Assembly: GCA_963556195.1 (NCBI GenBank)
Contig: OY744525.1
Coordinates: forward strand, 20,804,843-20,868,842
Direction of reading: 5' to 3'
DNA: 64,000 bases
Origin: Sepiola atlantica
Lineage: Eukaryota; Mollusca; Cephalopoda; Sepiida; Sepiolidae
Shown here piece after piece: positions 1 through 11,274 of the stretch. How positions within the stretch are numbered: the stretch's first letter is position 1; each line of letters opens with the position of its first letter. The notes below the pieces were generated by a model. The model was not told where the DNA came from and searched no databases. It worked only from the letters and a program-made list of their open reading frames with translations. The translations under genes and the position numbers were made by a program.

Positions 1-350
1 GACCGAAAATGATTACCGTATTCCCAATGACAACGTCATGTTAAACCAGTCTATAATATTCTCTGTGAGCATTTAGAGAAAGAGTGATGCTCTCTTTACA
101 GCTTATTTGCATAGTGTGTTGGTACACACCATAAACACGTATGTGAATTAGATAGCAAAATGATAGATTTCTTTTTACTTCTATTATTATCCAGAAAGAT
201 AATATAGAAGTGAAGAGACTTATTATTTTTAGTTATGCCAGAAGAATTTCCTCAGCGATAATGATATATCAGTTTATGAATTTTTAAATGAAATCAAAGT
301 GGAACAAATAATGGTAGTCGTTGTGACCCGACGGACCACGTGTAGTCTAG
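1..350 (+). mobile_element. Non-autonomous Helitron copy (family Hel-A), 3' end at CTAG 347-350
   Basis: The block matches in reverse the elements at 26658-27255 and 30192-30786, including a segment that is near-complementary to TTTGCCATCTAATTT. It ends in CTAG followed by T, as Helitrons do. The subterminal hairpin is eroded. The 5' part lies outside the window. There is no coding capacity. Confidence 0.55.
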
Positions 351-680
351 TATATATATATATATATATAAGGAATATTCGGCATTACCCAAGATTCAAG
401 AAAAAAACCTATGTCCTTTTGTGCCAGACAGAACTTATGGGATGACTTGATATTTTCGTGTGTTGCAGACATTAAAGAATAGTAGAATTATGATGCTTTG
501 AAAACTAAACGGGTGACAATTACCAAACATTTGCTGATTTTGCTGAAAATTTGTTATTGGAAAAATGTATGAAAATTGCTGGGGTGCGGGTGGGGAGGTT
601 CATGCACCATCCATCCCCCTCTATAATTCTTCTCTGTATTTAACGTAATTTAAAAAAATTTTTTTTATGGAAATCGCTCC
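351..680. other. No gene seen; (TA)n then unique-looking DNA
   Basis: A short (TA)n tract at 350-370 follows the Helitron end. The rest holds no ORF, RNA motif or repeat that I recognise. Confidence 0.5.
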
Positions 681-1275
681 AGACAAGGCATGAAGCCACT
701 TGATGTAAGGAGCTAACAAGAACAAATATGATTATCGCAAAGACAGGAGATGCCTATTGACCGTAGTCTTGAAAAGACCAAGATTATAGGTAGAAGGAAA
801 ACAGTCAGCAGGAAGAGAGTTCCACAAGCCTGCGATTCTTGGAAAGAAGTTACTGGAATAGGAAGCTGTATTACAATGAAGTATCAAAACATCGAATTGA
901 TGGAGACCACTAGACTAACGAGTCAAACGAGCTAGAACAAAGGAAGCAGGGAATAGATCAGACAATTCTGAAGAACACATGCCATAATAGTATTTATAGA
1001 AAAGACTGAGACTAGCAACATCACGTCTGTGAGAGAGGGGGGTGTAGAAAAGAAAAAAGGGTAGGGTCAATCAAATTACAGACACATTTCTGCATCTTAT
1101 CAAGAACCCTCAAATGGGACAGAGATTCACCAGCCCAAATATGACAACAGTACTCCATACATGATGTGATTGTGGATCTGTAGAGATAGAGAATAGCCTC
1201 AGGTGTAATACAAATAAAATCGTTTTCAGAACTGATTCTCATACTAATTTCTTCTTTTTCATATGAAGCTGTCAA
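680..1275 (-). pseudogene. LINE (CR1/Jockey-like) reverse transcriptase C-terminal relic
   Basis: Minus-strand translation gives the tail of a non-LTR retrotransposon ORF2. It has a thumb-region segment (LYRSTITSCMEYCCHIWAG), then SHLRVLDKMQK, and after a frame change near 1025 the pieces RRDVASLSLFYKYYYGMCSS, FFPRIAGLWNSLPADCFP and TYNLGLFKTTVNRHLL. These are characteristic of the last ~200 residues of CR1/Jockey-type LINE proteins. The catalytic RT and endonuclease are absent, and there is at least one frameshift and one stop. The same tail recurs at 13490-13810 and 38665-39060, also on the minus strand. It is a 5'-truncated dead copy. The exact clade is uncertain. Confidence 0.75.
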
Positions 1276-1726
1276 AACTGTTTATAAGATATATCTATTA
1301 TTTCAGACATGCTAAAAATTAAATTTAATTAACAAGCAAGAGCAGTAAGCTTTCAAAGCCTGTGTTATAGGATGGGTGAAAAAAAAAAAAAAGAAACTCG
1401 ATTGATAAAGAGTTATTCCCCTTGGGTAATGGCGAACACATATTTATCGAACGCACACACGCGCACGAACAAGCAAGCTATATGATCAATTCAAGTCGAT
1501 GACATAATCATAATTATTCAACGAATATACTAACTTAGGAAAATAATTCAAATTATTGCTTAAGCACCACATTTTCAGATCATGAAAACATTAAAAAGAA
1601 ATGATTTGTTCAAGTATATATATATATATTTTCACATGGAACTATGGTCCCGTTATATTCATGTGGTAACATATATGTATCTTATCCTTTTATCTGTATT
1701 TCTAATCATATATATATATATATATA
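1276..1726. other. No gene seen; A-run and (TA)n
   Basis: AT-rich, with a poly-A run near 1379 and (TA)n at 1613-1632 and 1709-1729. Nothing coding is supported. Confidence 0.5.
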
Positions 1727-1895
1727 TATTTATTTATTCTGGTACAGAAAAATTAGTACAACATCCGTACCGTCGGTTTCAAGCACGGAAGGTCTTACCC
1801 ATCCGGCTCTCTTCAGCTTCTGGGTAAGACCTTCCGTGCTTGAAACCGACGGTACGAATGTTGTACTAATTTTTCTGTACCAGAATAAATAAATA
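1727..1895. repeat. Long near-perfect palindrome with hammerhead-like core
   Basis: Arms at 1727-1801 and 1821-1895 are about 75 bp, with one mismatch that I see, around a 19-nt centre. On the minus strand the centre holds CTGAAGA (reverse of 1810-1816), then a possible stem II (AGC-CGGA paired with TCCG-t-GCT), then GAAAC, a two-pair stem III with loop CGACG and GTA. This is the order of a type I hammerhead, but stem I is not present, so activity is doubtful. (TA)n lies just outside. Confidence 0.6.
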
Positions 1896-1967
1896 TTATG
1901 CTCTTAATTTTTAACTTTAATTCTTAATTAATCGAGCACTCTGCTGGGATTTTTCCTATCATTTTAC

Positions 1968-2180
1968 AAAGAAGTATATATATATATATATATATATATA
2001 TGGGAGAGAGAAATACTGATGCAGGCATCCACATAGAAGATATCCACTGTCTGGAGAGACAATGGATATCCCCTGTCTGGAGAGACAATGGATATCCCCT
2101 GTGAGGGTGCCTGCATGAGTAGTCTATAGTGAAGCAAGGGTGACCCAATTTCCGACCATACCTCTCCTTAACCGGCATTG
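1968..2180. repeat. (TA)n plus a 26-bp tandem duplication
   Basis: (TA)n at 1975-2000 is followed by two copies of a ~26-bp unit containing GTCTGGAGAGACAATGGAT, at about 2049-2101. No coding sequence is seen. Confidence 0.5.
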
Positions 2181-2774
2181 CTTGAGTCCCGTGGCAAGGA
2201 AAGTCAGCAAAGATGACTGGGAGGAATATCGAGATAAGCAGAGAAAGACTGGTGTTATTTTAGAGGTTATTTTTTCTAGACTACTTGCCCAACCACGTAT
2301 AGTCTACCCTACTATCTAATTCATAACTGGTATTAAAAATCTAGTCCTACTTAAGGAAATTTCCTAAAATAGGATTGGATTTTACCTTACTTCGAACCTG
2401 CTTCTACATTGTACACTCTCATTGTATCTTCAACAGTGATTTTTTTTTTTCCCCCTAAATTTTCAACCTTTTCTTTTTACATTTTATATTTTCTTGATTT
2501 TTATATCTTTCCAAATTTTGACTTTTGGTAATTTTTCCTTTACCAACCCTATGTCCCTGTTTACTCTCCTCTGCCGATAAGATATTCTTTGAAAAACCAT
2601 GGCTTAAAGAAGGAATAATAACATCTCTTTTGTTTAAAATCCCTTGTCTTGAACAACTGATGACTTAATAGATATTGTACTTTGTACAATTTTTATTTTC
2701 ATCCTTTACTTGTTTATATAATTGTTCGAGCATCAATCTTTCATTATAGGTTCTATAAAAGTATCTTCCTGTTT

Positions 2775-2809
<35 letters not shown>
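2181..2809. other. No gene seen; T-rich DNA and (TA)n
   Basis: T-rich stretch with (TA)n at 2779-2808. Short open frames here are low-complexity artefacts. Confidence 0.5.
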
Positions 2810-2811
<2 letters not shown>

Positions 2812-3005
2812 AAGATTTAATGAATTATAAGATTCCAATTGTTCAAAGAATTAGAACAAGTCTATTATGGCGTACGGTCGTTTCCAAAACATTCTGAAAA
2901 TACTTTATTTTATTTTTTAATTAAAAAAAAAAAACAACAAAAGCTACTCCAAAACGCGTCTTCATCAGCGCCTTTAGCACCACATCTTACAGAAATTCAA
3001 GGAAA
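2810..3005 (+). repeat. Dispersed repeat copy 1 (partner at 63703-63882)
   Basis: This shares most of its sequence, in the same orientation, with 63703-63882, for example ACGGTCGTTTCCAAAACATT and GCGCCTTTAGCACCACATCT. Both copies start at a (TA)n tract. The minus strand contains CTGATGA but no following GAAAC, so at most it is a hammerhead relic. Confidence 0.7.
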
Positions 3006-3141
3006 AAATAATAAGCTCGTCTTAGAGGAACATCTATTGACAGGAGGGCGTACAGAGACCAATATTGGAAAAAGAAAAAGTTACAGATATAAAATAAAAA
3101 TATAAAGATAAACTGATAATAATAATAATAATAATAATAAC

Positions 3142-3190
<49 letters not shown>

Positions 3191-3545
3191 CCTTATAAAT
3201 GTTATTAAGATCAAATGAAAATAAAAATAAGAATAAAAATAATATATAATATAAAAAATAATAGAATATATAAAGGAAAAATAAAATTAAAAAAATAAGA
3301 AATAAAAAATAAAAATAAAAAATATAAAAAAATATAAAAATATAAAAAAATATAAGAAAATGAAAAAAATTAAAAAATTAAAAAATTAAAAATATATAAA
3401 AACTATAAAATAAAGAATGAAGTATAATAGAGTAAAATAAAATAAAAATAAATAAAATATAAAAAATAAAATAAAGTAAAAAATAAAAATGAAAGTATGA
3501 TAATAGAAATATAAAGGAATGCGAATATATGCACAATATAAAAAT

Positions 3546-3575
<30 letters not shown>
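3006..3575. repeat. A-rich low-complexity DNA with (AAT)n
   Basis: (AAT)n at about 3113-3188 is followed by ~350 bp of A/T-only DNA, and (TA)n at 3550-3576. Poly-Tyr or poly-Ile frames are artefacts of this composition. Confidence 0.8.
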
Positions 3576-3580
<5 letters not shown>

Positions 3581-3599
3581 TTTATTTATACAAACATTA

Positions 3600-3665
3600 T
3601 TGGTTACATATGTGCATACATGTTTCGGTTGCACTTTTCCCAGAAAGTCAACCTCATCAGACCAA
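3600..3665 (-). ncRNA. Type I hammerhead ribozyme (HHR-1), PLE-associated
   Basis: Reading the minus strand: stem I 5' strand TTGGT (3665-3661), core CTGATGA (3660-3654), stem II GGTTG/CAACC with further ACTTT/AAAGT pairing, core GAAAC (3626-3622), stem III ACAT/ATGT closed by a ~10-nt loop, cleavage triplet GTA (3607-3605), and stem I 3' strand ACCAA (3604-3600), fully complementary to TTGGT. All universally conserved core bases are present. A near-identical tail sequence sits inverted at the 5' end of the PLE at 5827-7040. Homologues are at 18025-18091 and 20335-20405. Self-cleavage is predicted, not shown. Confidence 0.8.
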
Positions 3666-4000
3666 GAATTTTCGAGAAATGGATGGATTTGAAGAATTTT
3701 CTCTCCTAAATAAATCTTTTTGGGGTTTAGTTATTTTCTATTTCTTATGAATTAGTATCGGATTACCTATTCCACTTGCTGACCCTTTTTGCTCGTGTTT
3801 GTCTTTTTTATTACTTTTTATGGCGTCTCCATCGCCTTTTCCTATCCTTATTTTATTTCCCACTACTTTCTGGGTTTCTTTAAACTCTTTGACCTACCAA
3901 GTTTTACAAACTCACTTCAGTATAAATATCTTATCTATATATCAAGAATCACACATATATAAACAAACTCTAATAGATACGCAAATACAAATAAATAAAC
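3666..4000. other. No gene seen
   Basis: Mixed-composition sequence between the ribozyme element and the microsatellite. No homology is recognised. Confidence 0.4.
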
Positions 4001-4267
4001 AGACATTGATATACATACACATCTAAACATGGACACACACACAGATCCACTATCAATCAAGCATATATACAAAATACATACGTGCTTATAAATATATTCT
4101 AGATGTATATTCAATACAAAAATCCATACGTCTACACAAACACATATATACAGCTATATGTACCCACACACGCATATCTATACACACACACATGTATATA
4201 CACATATATACACATACATATATATACACACGCACACACACATGTACATGCACATATATACATACAT

Positions 4268-4299
<32 letters not shown>

Positions 4300-5480
4300 G
4301 CATATTCACATAAATATACATACATGGGCATATTCGTAACATAGATATACACGCATACACACACATACACTTTTAGTATAAATAGTTCCTAGAAATACGT
4401 ACATATATGCACATATATATACATACACACACACTGACATATATACATATACACATATACATATATATATACACATATACATATATACCCATACATACAT
4501 ATACCCCAATACACACACATATACATAGGCGCCGACAGTTCACACCTATACATATATACGAATACAAATACATACATACACACCTATACTTATACAAAGT
4601 GCACACAAATTAATATATACATGCACATACCTAGAATATATATAAATTAGAATATGCGAATATAAAACCTACCGACAAATACGTGTATATTCATAGTCAG
4701 ATATACACACCACACATACACAAACATACACACGCACAAGCCCACATACATGCATATATATATACATATATACATACACACACACACACACATACATATA
4801 TATACACATATATATATATATATATACATACACACACAAATACACACATACATATATATACACATATATATATATATATATATATACATACACACACAAA
4901 TACATACATATATATAAAGTACACACCTTGGCATATAAATATGTGCATTCATCAACGTATACGTACACAAGAAATGAATATCAAAATCGAAATAAAAATA
5001 AAATTACATTAAAATACACCTTTTGCTGCAATATAAAATATCAGTCGAAGTACCTATACCCATACATACATATATATTTTTTCAGTCCAATTATACACAC
5101 CCACGTATGCACACATACACACACACATTTATGCTCACCAATATATATACATACATACCTAAACCATACGATTTCAAATGTCACTATATATACGTACACC
5201 GACCACGTACACACATATGTGTATGTGCATACAAATACCCACATATATGCAATCAAAATAGATAAAAATGTATACAAACATCCATATTTTAGCAATCGAA
5301 ACCATTCATTATTGCTTCAATCTATCTCAGTTACATTTACTTGCATTTATACCTGCTATTGTTTTAATATAAAGATACATTGTATGTAATTACAGTTAAT
5401 TCTACACATGCCTTCGCACACACATACATACAGACATATACACATGTATGCATACACACACACATACATACCCACACATG
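4000..5480. repeat. Compound (CA)n/(TA)n microsatellite tract
   Basis: About 1.4 kb of interspersed ACAC, CATA and TATA motifs with little unique sequence. All Tyr/Ile/His/Cys/Val-only reading frames here are translation artefacts on either strand. Confidence 0.9.
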
Positions 5481-5499
5481 CGATTACTATGTGTGTGCG

Positions 5500-5676
5500 C
5501 TGAGAACATTATTATAGGTTGATGTGTGGCATTTGTTGGTTATTCTAGATTGTATAAGTTCAAATTTATAAAGACATCATCAGAACTAAAAAATACAAAT
5601 AAAAACAGAATAAGAAATAAACAAAACCAAAATTAATAAGAAAACAGAATAAGAAAAAAATAAAAAAATAAAATAA

Positions 5677-5710
<34 letters not shown>

Positions 5711-5826
5711 TAAATAAATAAATAAATAGATAAAAATTCAAATAAAAATAAAAATTAAATTAGAATTAAAAATTGAATATGTGTTCCGCTAACAACGAAG
5801 TAACAGTCAGTAGAGTTTTTTATGAT
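5500..5826 (-). mobile_element. PLE 3' untranslated region and A-rich tail
   Basis: This lies downstream of the PLE coding region on the minus strand. It contains A/T-rich DNA with (AAT)n at 5681-5704. At 5533-5585 the minus strand has CTGATGA, but the second core reads GAAC instead of GAAAC and no stem II is evident. I regard that as a decayed hammerhead. Confidence 0.45.
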
Positions 5827-7065
5827 CTAAAATCTGCTTAGTGTGTGATCCTTTAAATGTTTGCAGTTTAAACTTGTTTCGTTTCTAACGTTGAGTAATT
5901 TTTCCCTATCTTTAAATTTAACAATTTCAATTTTCTCACCCAGGCATAAGAAACAGGGTGAGGTGAGTGATCTACATGTTTTTGCTTTCCTTATTATACT
6001 CCATCTAATTTTTGGGTTCTTTTTCTCATCTATCAATTTCCAGAAGTATCGGGACAGCGAAGTGTTACTGTATTTTTTATTTCTAAAGGATAATTTATGC
6101 ATGTAATACCTATCTTTAAAACTTCTTGACGTGCTTCCTATATAGAACTTACTGTCGCCCGGATTTTCAGTAGTGTATATTTCCGCACGGTATATTACTG
6201 ATGCGGTGACGCAATTTTTTTGCAAGGGACATTCATCCTGTCTCTGACAGTTACAATTGTTAGTGGTAGGATTCCCTTCGATATCGCTATTCGTATTCGT
6301 ATCATTCCTTTTGAGTATTTTATTGTTATGTTTTTTAATTATTCTTTCTATGTTATCTGTGCAACTATAGCTTAGTTTTAATGTATTCTTATTAAATAGC
6401 TTATGGAGTGCATTACCAGGTGGGAAGTGTTTGTCTATAAGTTGTTGAAATTTGTTACCAATTTTTGTTTTTAACATCATATTGAATGGGGGTGTGAACC
6501 AGATTATTTTCCTACCCCTGTTTTTAGATTTGCTAGCATTTGTAGTTGTATTCTTATATTTAATATCAGCATTTACGTACCCGCTATTCTTCAAGGCAGT
6601 ATTGTAAATATTTTTATAGTTGTTAAACGTTGTTTCGTCTGATGAGTTATTGCTAATTCTACTTTCTATTGATATGGGTATGTGTTTAATTATTGAAGGA
6701 GGGTGGTTTGATTGTGGATGTATGTATATTGGGTTTGAGTTTTCTTTCATAAAGGGTTTATATTTGTTTTCAGTTAAGTTAAACGTAACATCGAGGAAGT
6801 TAACTTGTTTGACATTTCCGGTGATTTCAACCTTAAGTCCTAGTTTATTCATTTCTTTATGTATTATCTTTCTTATCTTGTCGCATTTTGCGCTAGTGGA
6901 TTCCTTTACTACTATTAGACCATCATCCCTATACAAACCTATGTCTCCTACATCTATGTTATTATTCATTGTTATATTCCTTAATATATATAGTCCTACT
7001 AGGTTAGATGCCTCGGCTGAGTCTAACGAACCCATGGAAAAAGTGCAACCGAAACATGTATGCAA
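5827..7065 (-). pseudogene. Penelope-like element, RT palm end plus GIY-YIG endonuclease (5'-truncated)
   Basis: A 412-codon open frame encodes the C-terminal part of a Penelope-like retroelement polyprotein. Order: RT motif segment SAEASNLVGLYIL (residues 17-29), catalytic YRDDG (45-49), FLDVTFNL (90-97), then a linker with a Cys cluster CNCQRQDECPLQKNC (271-285). The GIY-YIG nuclease follows: VIYRAEI (290-296), FYIGSTSRSFKDRY (307-320) with its Arg, His at 323, and a downstream Glu in CLGEKIEI. PLE proteins combine RT and GIY-YIG to prime on a nicked or telomeric target. The fingers and first palm motifs are missing. The first ~10 residues have no genuine ATG and are read through an inverted ribozyme fragment. 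The frame is uninterrupted, so the truncation may be recent. It is not functional alone. Confidence 0.88.
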
Positions 7066-7184
7066 TAATGTTTGTATAAATAAAACTTTATACTTATAAA
7101 CAGCTCTACTTGTTATTGAGTACTTTTTATAAACACTTGAGTTTCTACGGATTTACATTTACAGAAACTAATACAATACATGTA

Positions 7185-7190
<6 letters not shown>
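7036..7190 (+). repeat. Truncated hammerhead/pLTR fragment inverted at the PLE 5' end
   Basis: On the plus strand this begins with the 3' half of the HHR-1 type motif (GTGCAACCGAAACATGTATG). It lacks about 12 nt that would hold the cleavage triplet, then continues with ~110 bp shared with 20405-20525 (CAGCTCTACTTGTTATTGAG). It abuts (TA)n. Inverted terminal copies at truncated 5' ends are typical of PLE insertions. Confidence 0.7.
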
Positions 7191-7253
<63 letters not shown>

Positions 7254-7600
7254 AACACACATATATACACATACATAAAAATATATAAAAAAATAATAAA
7301 ATTAATAAAATTATAAATAAGTAAATAAAAATTGTTAACTTATAATATAGAATAAAGGTAAATTAAGAAATAATAGAAGTAAAATTAATAATAAAATTAA
7401 AGATAAAAAACAAAGGTACCAATAAGGAGATGATATTAAAAATTAGAAATGCAAAATGAAAATATAAGATAAATATAAAGGAGATTATTGATAATAATAG
7501 AATGTATTAATAAGGACTTAGAACTATAAATGAAAATAAGATAGAAGTTTAAATAAGTTTAGAACATAAAGGTTGATTATTGTCAAGCCTCCTTTACTAA
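7184..7600. repeat. (TA)n and A-rich low-complexity DNA
   Basis: (TA)n at 7184-7250 is followed by A-rich sequence to about 7580. No gene is seen. Confidence 0.8.
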
Positions 7601-8014
7601 AGGTATTTTAAGAAAACATTGCGTAAGGAGATGAGTAGGGTAGGAGGAGAGGAGGAACAGCACATGGGAAGGTATGGACAACGGTAAAATTTAGGGGGAG
7701 AAAAACACCTTATAAAAAATTATTATAGAAGGGTCAAGGGTGACTATGAAAATAAGGGATGTAATAGAATAGATTAGGAGTATAGTTGGGACTATATTAA
7801 CATCCGTGCACGGACAGGTGCATGAGTACATGTGAGAAATGAGGTAGCAGAAGGAAGTTCCCTGTTAATTCGGCTGGTTTATAAGGAGGAGAGAACGCAT
7901 TTTATAGGAAATAATTATCATCCATCTATCATTCCCTTCCCTTTCTTTCCCTATATATTTCCCCCTTTTTTATGCACACATGCATTCTTTTTTTCTTTTT
8001 GCCGTGGCTTTCGC
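7601..8014. other. No gene seen
   Basis: Purine-rich then mixed sequence without a recognisable feature. Confidence 0.4.
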
Positions 8015-8450
8015 TAATTTTAAGTACTCTTATAGCTGATCATGTTTCCCTGACTTTGCGTCGTCAACGTTCGGACAAATCTCGGAATCGCCCGAGAATT
8101 GACGAAACTATTAACCAAGAAACATTTGCTTATAAACCGTTCGTTTTGTTAAAATAAGAAAACAAAACAAACAAAAATTTGCTTAAAAACAGTTGCAGTG
8201 TTTATGTTAACAAGAAAAAAATTGATCAAGAAATGTAAAAAAAAAATGTAAAAAAAATTTTAAGAAACATTTGCTTAACAAATCAAACAAAATCATCATT
8301 TGAAACTTTCCGGTGCACAAACAAAATAAAACATTTTATTTAAAAACATTTGATTAACAATGGTTCCTTTGACAAAAAAGAACAAAAATAAACATCTAAT
8401 TACTAACAGTTTAGCTATGGTTTGTTAGTTATTTATTTGTATATATGTAT

Positions 8451-8840
8451 TTCATGAAAAATGCCAGTATACTGAAATCATATGCCCTTAATAGGGTTAA
8501 GATGAAAATTCATATACACTAAATGTACAAAAGCAAGGAAATTCTCAATTTTTTACACTTTTATTGTCATTAAGGGTATGACTACATATCAACCAAACCA
8601 TTTCATTATCACATCACTACAGTATAAATCTCTATGCATGAGTGGATGAAGTGTGTGAGGTGCGCTGAAGAAAAATTCCTACAAGTAAAATACATAGCCC
8701 TGTTGTGCTCGCATACCCTTAATGGCAATAAAAGTGTAAAAATTTGGGAATTTCTTTTCTTTTGTACATTTAGTGTATATGAATTTTCATCTTAACCCTA
8801 TTAAGGCATATGATTTCAGTATATTGGCATTTTTCATGGA
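8451..8840. mobile_element. Fold-back MITE with ~125-bp inverted arms
   Basis: Arms 8451-8578 and 8709-8840 are inverse copies (TTCATGAAAAATGCCAGTAT at the outer end, CATTAAGGGTATG near the inner end). The unrelated centre is ~130 bp. No ORF is present. No convincing target duplication is seen. It is nested in the 8015-9562 element. Confidence 0.65.
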
Positions 8841-8924
8841 ATGTCACAACTTTTATAAAAGCTATGCCTCAATAAAATGCCTACTCATAACTGATATAGT
8901 TGGTAGTTTGACTAATCAAGGTAT

Positions 8925-9170
8925 ATGGTAAACTGAAATTAAAATGCCATCAACTAGACACTAGAACCTCTATCTTTGCCAAAAATCAGCTGAATCCATC
9001 AAATGGTCGATAAGATATAGAATAAAGTGTATGAATACTAGTCATTTTTAAAGTTTTTTGGAATTTTCTGGAAGACTAAGGTATATGGTAAACTGAAATT
9101 AAAATGCCATCAACTAGAACCTAGAACCTCTATCTCTGCCAAAAATCAGCTGAATCCATAGTTGATGAGA
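8925..9170 (+). repeat. Two direct ~85-bp copies
   Basis: Positions ~8925-9005 and ~9078-9157 are near-identical (GGTATATGGTAAACTGAAAT through CAGCTGAATCCAT), ~151 bp apart. Confidence 0.75.
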
Positions 9171-9562
9171 TATAGGGTGGTACATACGTACGTACGTACA
9201 CACAGATAACATGATTTCATGATTGAACTTTCTGGATCTCTGAGTTGCCTTGACTAATGATGCTGAAATTCTACACACTTATAGAACCTATCAAATAAAA
9301 ATTTTGGTTTTTGAGTTATGATTGATCAAAGAAATGAGATTTCCAGCATAGGCCATTTGTGAAGTCTATTAAGGGATAGAGCGCTCTCGCGCCTCCCTTG
9401 ATTTTAGTTTTACTTTATTCGTCGTAATTTATCAGCTGCCAGTCTTCAATTTAGCGTTTGGCAGTTTTCACTCCGTCAACTCTCAGGCGGAACCTGCCCG
9501 AACGTTGACGACGCGAAGTCACGGAAACATCGTGCGTCAGTTATAAGAGTACCGTAATTTTA

Positions 9563-10188
9563 CTTTATTCATTTGTAATTGTTTCTCCAAATTAATAACC
9601 TTTTTTTTTAGCTTTACATATCTGAAGAAAGTATACAGTTTAACGAAATGCCATACGAATTGAATACAGCCTATTTACCAAACTTTGCCAACTAGAACTC
9701 AGAATTGTTTCCCCCAAAATGATCGACTGATAATCTCATTATTATTATTACTATTGCGGCGGCAAGACCTGCCATGTTTGAATTGTGTATCTGGCTCTAA
9801 TGGTTCTGCTCGCACTCATCATCATTATAATAATTCATAGGTGCACACAAGGAAATGAGCACAGTGATTGATCACTGCCTCTTTCCTTCAACTGCTTAAC
9901 TTTACCATAATCATAACGCCCGCACACACACACACACGCGCGCACCCGACCGGGTCATCAATTATTAAGAGCCAGTTTACACCTAAACAACTGGGCCTAA
10001 TCAATCACTATTATAAACCAGTGGCCCAAGAATTTCTCTTCAATACAGGTGCTTTCTGTAATTAGTAAACTTCATCTGCTGACCCGGGTTCAAGTCATAT
10101 CATTTACTTATGACTGGGAAAGGCAGGGTCAAGTTTCGCAGGAAAGAACGGGAGGTGGGGGAGGGGAGGGGGTTTCGGGCGACATAAG

Positions 10189-10228
<40 letters not shown>

Positions 10229-10320
10229 ACTGGGTCCTAATTGCGTCGGCTAGCTTTCCCCAAGATAAGAGCACTTACAAGCTTGGCTGAAGAAGGAACT
10301 GAAGTATCCAAGGTTTCAAC
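9563..10320. other. No gene seen; short (AC)n and (GA)n
   Basis: (AC)n/(GC) at 9923-9946 and (GA)n at 10191-10219. No coding sequence is supported. Confidence 0.5.
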
Positions 10321-10324
10321 CAAT

Positions 10325-10488
10325 ATGAAGCATCTTGTTACGACGCACTCATCAAAAGAATGGAGAAAAAAAAAAAGAAGAAAAAAAAAAAGAAACTTTA
10401 ATTTTACAACAAGCCAAAACAAATTAGATTCAAGAGGATCTCCCAGAAACGCAAATTGAAATGAATGATTCATTAAATTTGGGCTGTG
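10325..10488 (+). repeat. Dispersed repeat copy (partner at 12243-12378)
   Basis: Shares TTTTACAACAAGCCAAAAC and the following ~90 bp with 12243-12378 in the same orientation. An A-rich insertion distinguishes this copy. Confidence 0.6.
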
Positions 10489-10489
10489 T

Positions 10490-10900
10490 ATTATTTGGAT
10501 TATTCAGACTACTGTTCTCCATTTTATATGTTATTCTCACAACGTTTCGGCCGATGTAACCTCCAACCTTCTTCCGGTGCACCTTGTCGAACTCGGGAAT
10601 CTGTATTTGAAACTAAACCCTTTTATTTAATCCACGGGGGAAGTAGATAGTTCTCGTTCTGTCAGCCATGACCGACTAGAATATAATATAATGATATTCT
10701 CAAGATCGAACCTCAAACCTCCAGAAAACTGTCACTCAGAACTGATTATTATTTAGCACCTTTATCCGTTGCACCACGGGTGTATGTGGACAAAGATTCC
10801 TGTGTTTGACAAAATACGGCTGAAGAATCTCAGAGGTTACATAGCCCGAAACGTTGTGAGAATAACATCCGAGATGAGAACAGTAGTCCAAATAATACAA
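10490..10900 (-). mobile_element. tRNA-derived SINE with inverted hammerhead-like ends
   Basis: On the minus strand a tRNA-like pol III promoter is seen: box A GTGGTGCAACGGATAAAGG near 10780-10762 and box B GGTTCGATC at 10712-10704. Downstream at 10580-10530 are GGAAGAAGG and CGAAACGTTGTGAG. A second, inverted copy of this end is at 10815-10900 (CTGAAGA 10822-10828, then CCCGAAACGTTGTGAG), giving arms of ~90 bp. The core order is hammerhead-like. Stem II is weak and no valid cleavage triplet follows, so these are relics. Confidence 0.55.
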
Positions 10901-10949
10901 ATTATCAATCCTCATCTCAAAAATTCCGAAATATAAATTTGTAATGTTT

Positions 10950-11066
10950 TAATACGGCATAATCACGTTGACACATTGATTCCCGTTAGATCACCGAAGT
11001 TAAGCGACGTTGAGCCTGGTCAGTACAAGATGGGTGACCATTTTGGGAATACCAGGCGCTGTATGT
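10950..11066 (+). pseudogene. 5S rRNA-like sequence, copy 1
   Basis: This spans a whole 5S rRNA length. The internal control region is nearly intact (GATCACCGAAGTTAAGCGAC, then GGTCAGTAC and GATGGGTGACC) and the 3' end reads GGGAATACCAGGCGCTGTA. Differences from metazoan 5S include ACGTTGACACATTGA near the start and an extra T in the ATTTTGGGAATA stretch. It is a 5S pseudogene or the head of a 5S-derived SINE (SINE3 type). Pol III promoter boxes could still work. Confidence 0.8.
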
Positions 11067-11274
11067 AGGAGGGCGTCGACACCTATTGAATCAGTGATGT
11101 CGGTTCAGCAAGTCAGCGGTCTTGTCCAATCACTTTCTTCCAAGTTTTCCTTGACCGGCCAACCTTCCTGCGATTTTGGACATTCATGCTTCTTCAACGG
11201 TTTATTCAGGAGGATGATCGTTCCACATGACCATACCGGTGTAATAGATTCATCCTTAGGATAACCTCTATGCT

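Larger units (their letters stand above)
8015..9562. mobile_element. Candidate non-coding DNA transposon with ~80-bp inverted ends and 8-bp duplication
   Basis: About 80 bp from 8023 is an imperfect inverse of about 80 bp ending at 9554 (shared GTACTCTTATA, GCGTCGTCAACGTTCGG). Outside both ends stands TAATTTTA (8015-8022 and 9555-9562), compatible with an 8-bp target duplication. The A/T-rich duplication could be chance. There is no transposase. The interior holds a nested fold-back and an ~85-bp direct duplication. It resembles 8-bp-TSD superfamilies such as hAT or Merlin; the family is not assigned. Confidence 0.5.

Noticed and set aside
4086..5300. Many overlapping frames rich in Tyr, Ile, Cys, Val and His
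   Set aside because: They are translations of (CA)n/(TA)n microsatellite in several frames and both strands; no protein family signature.
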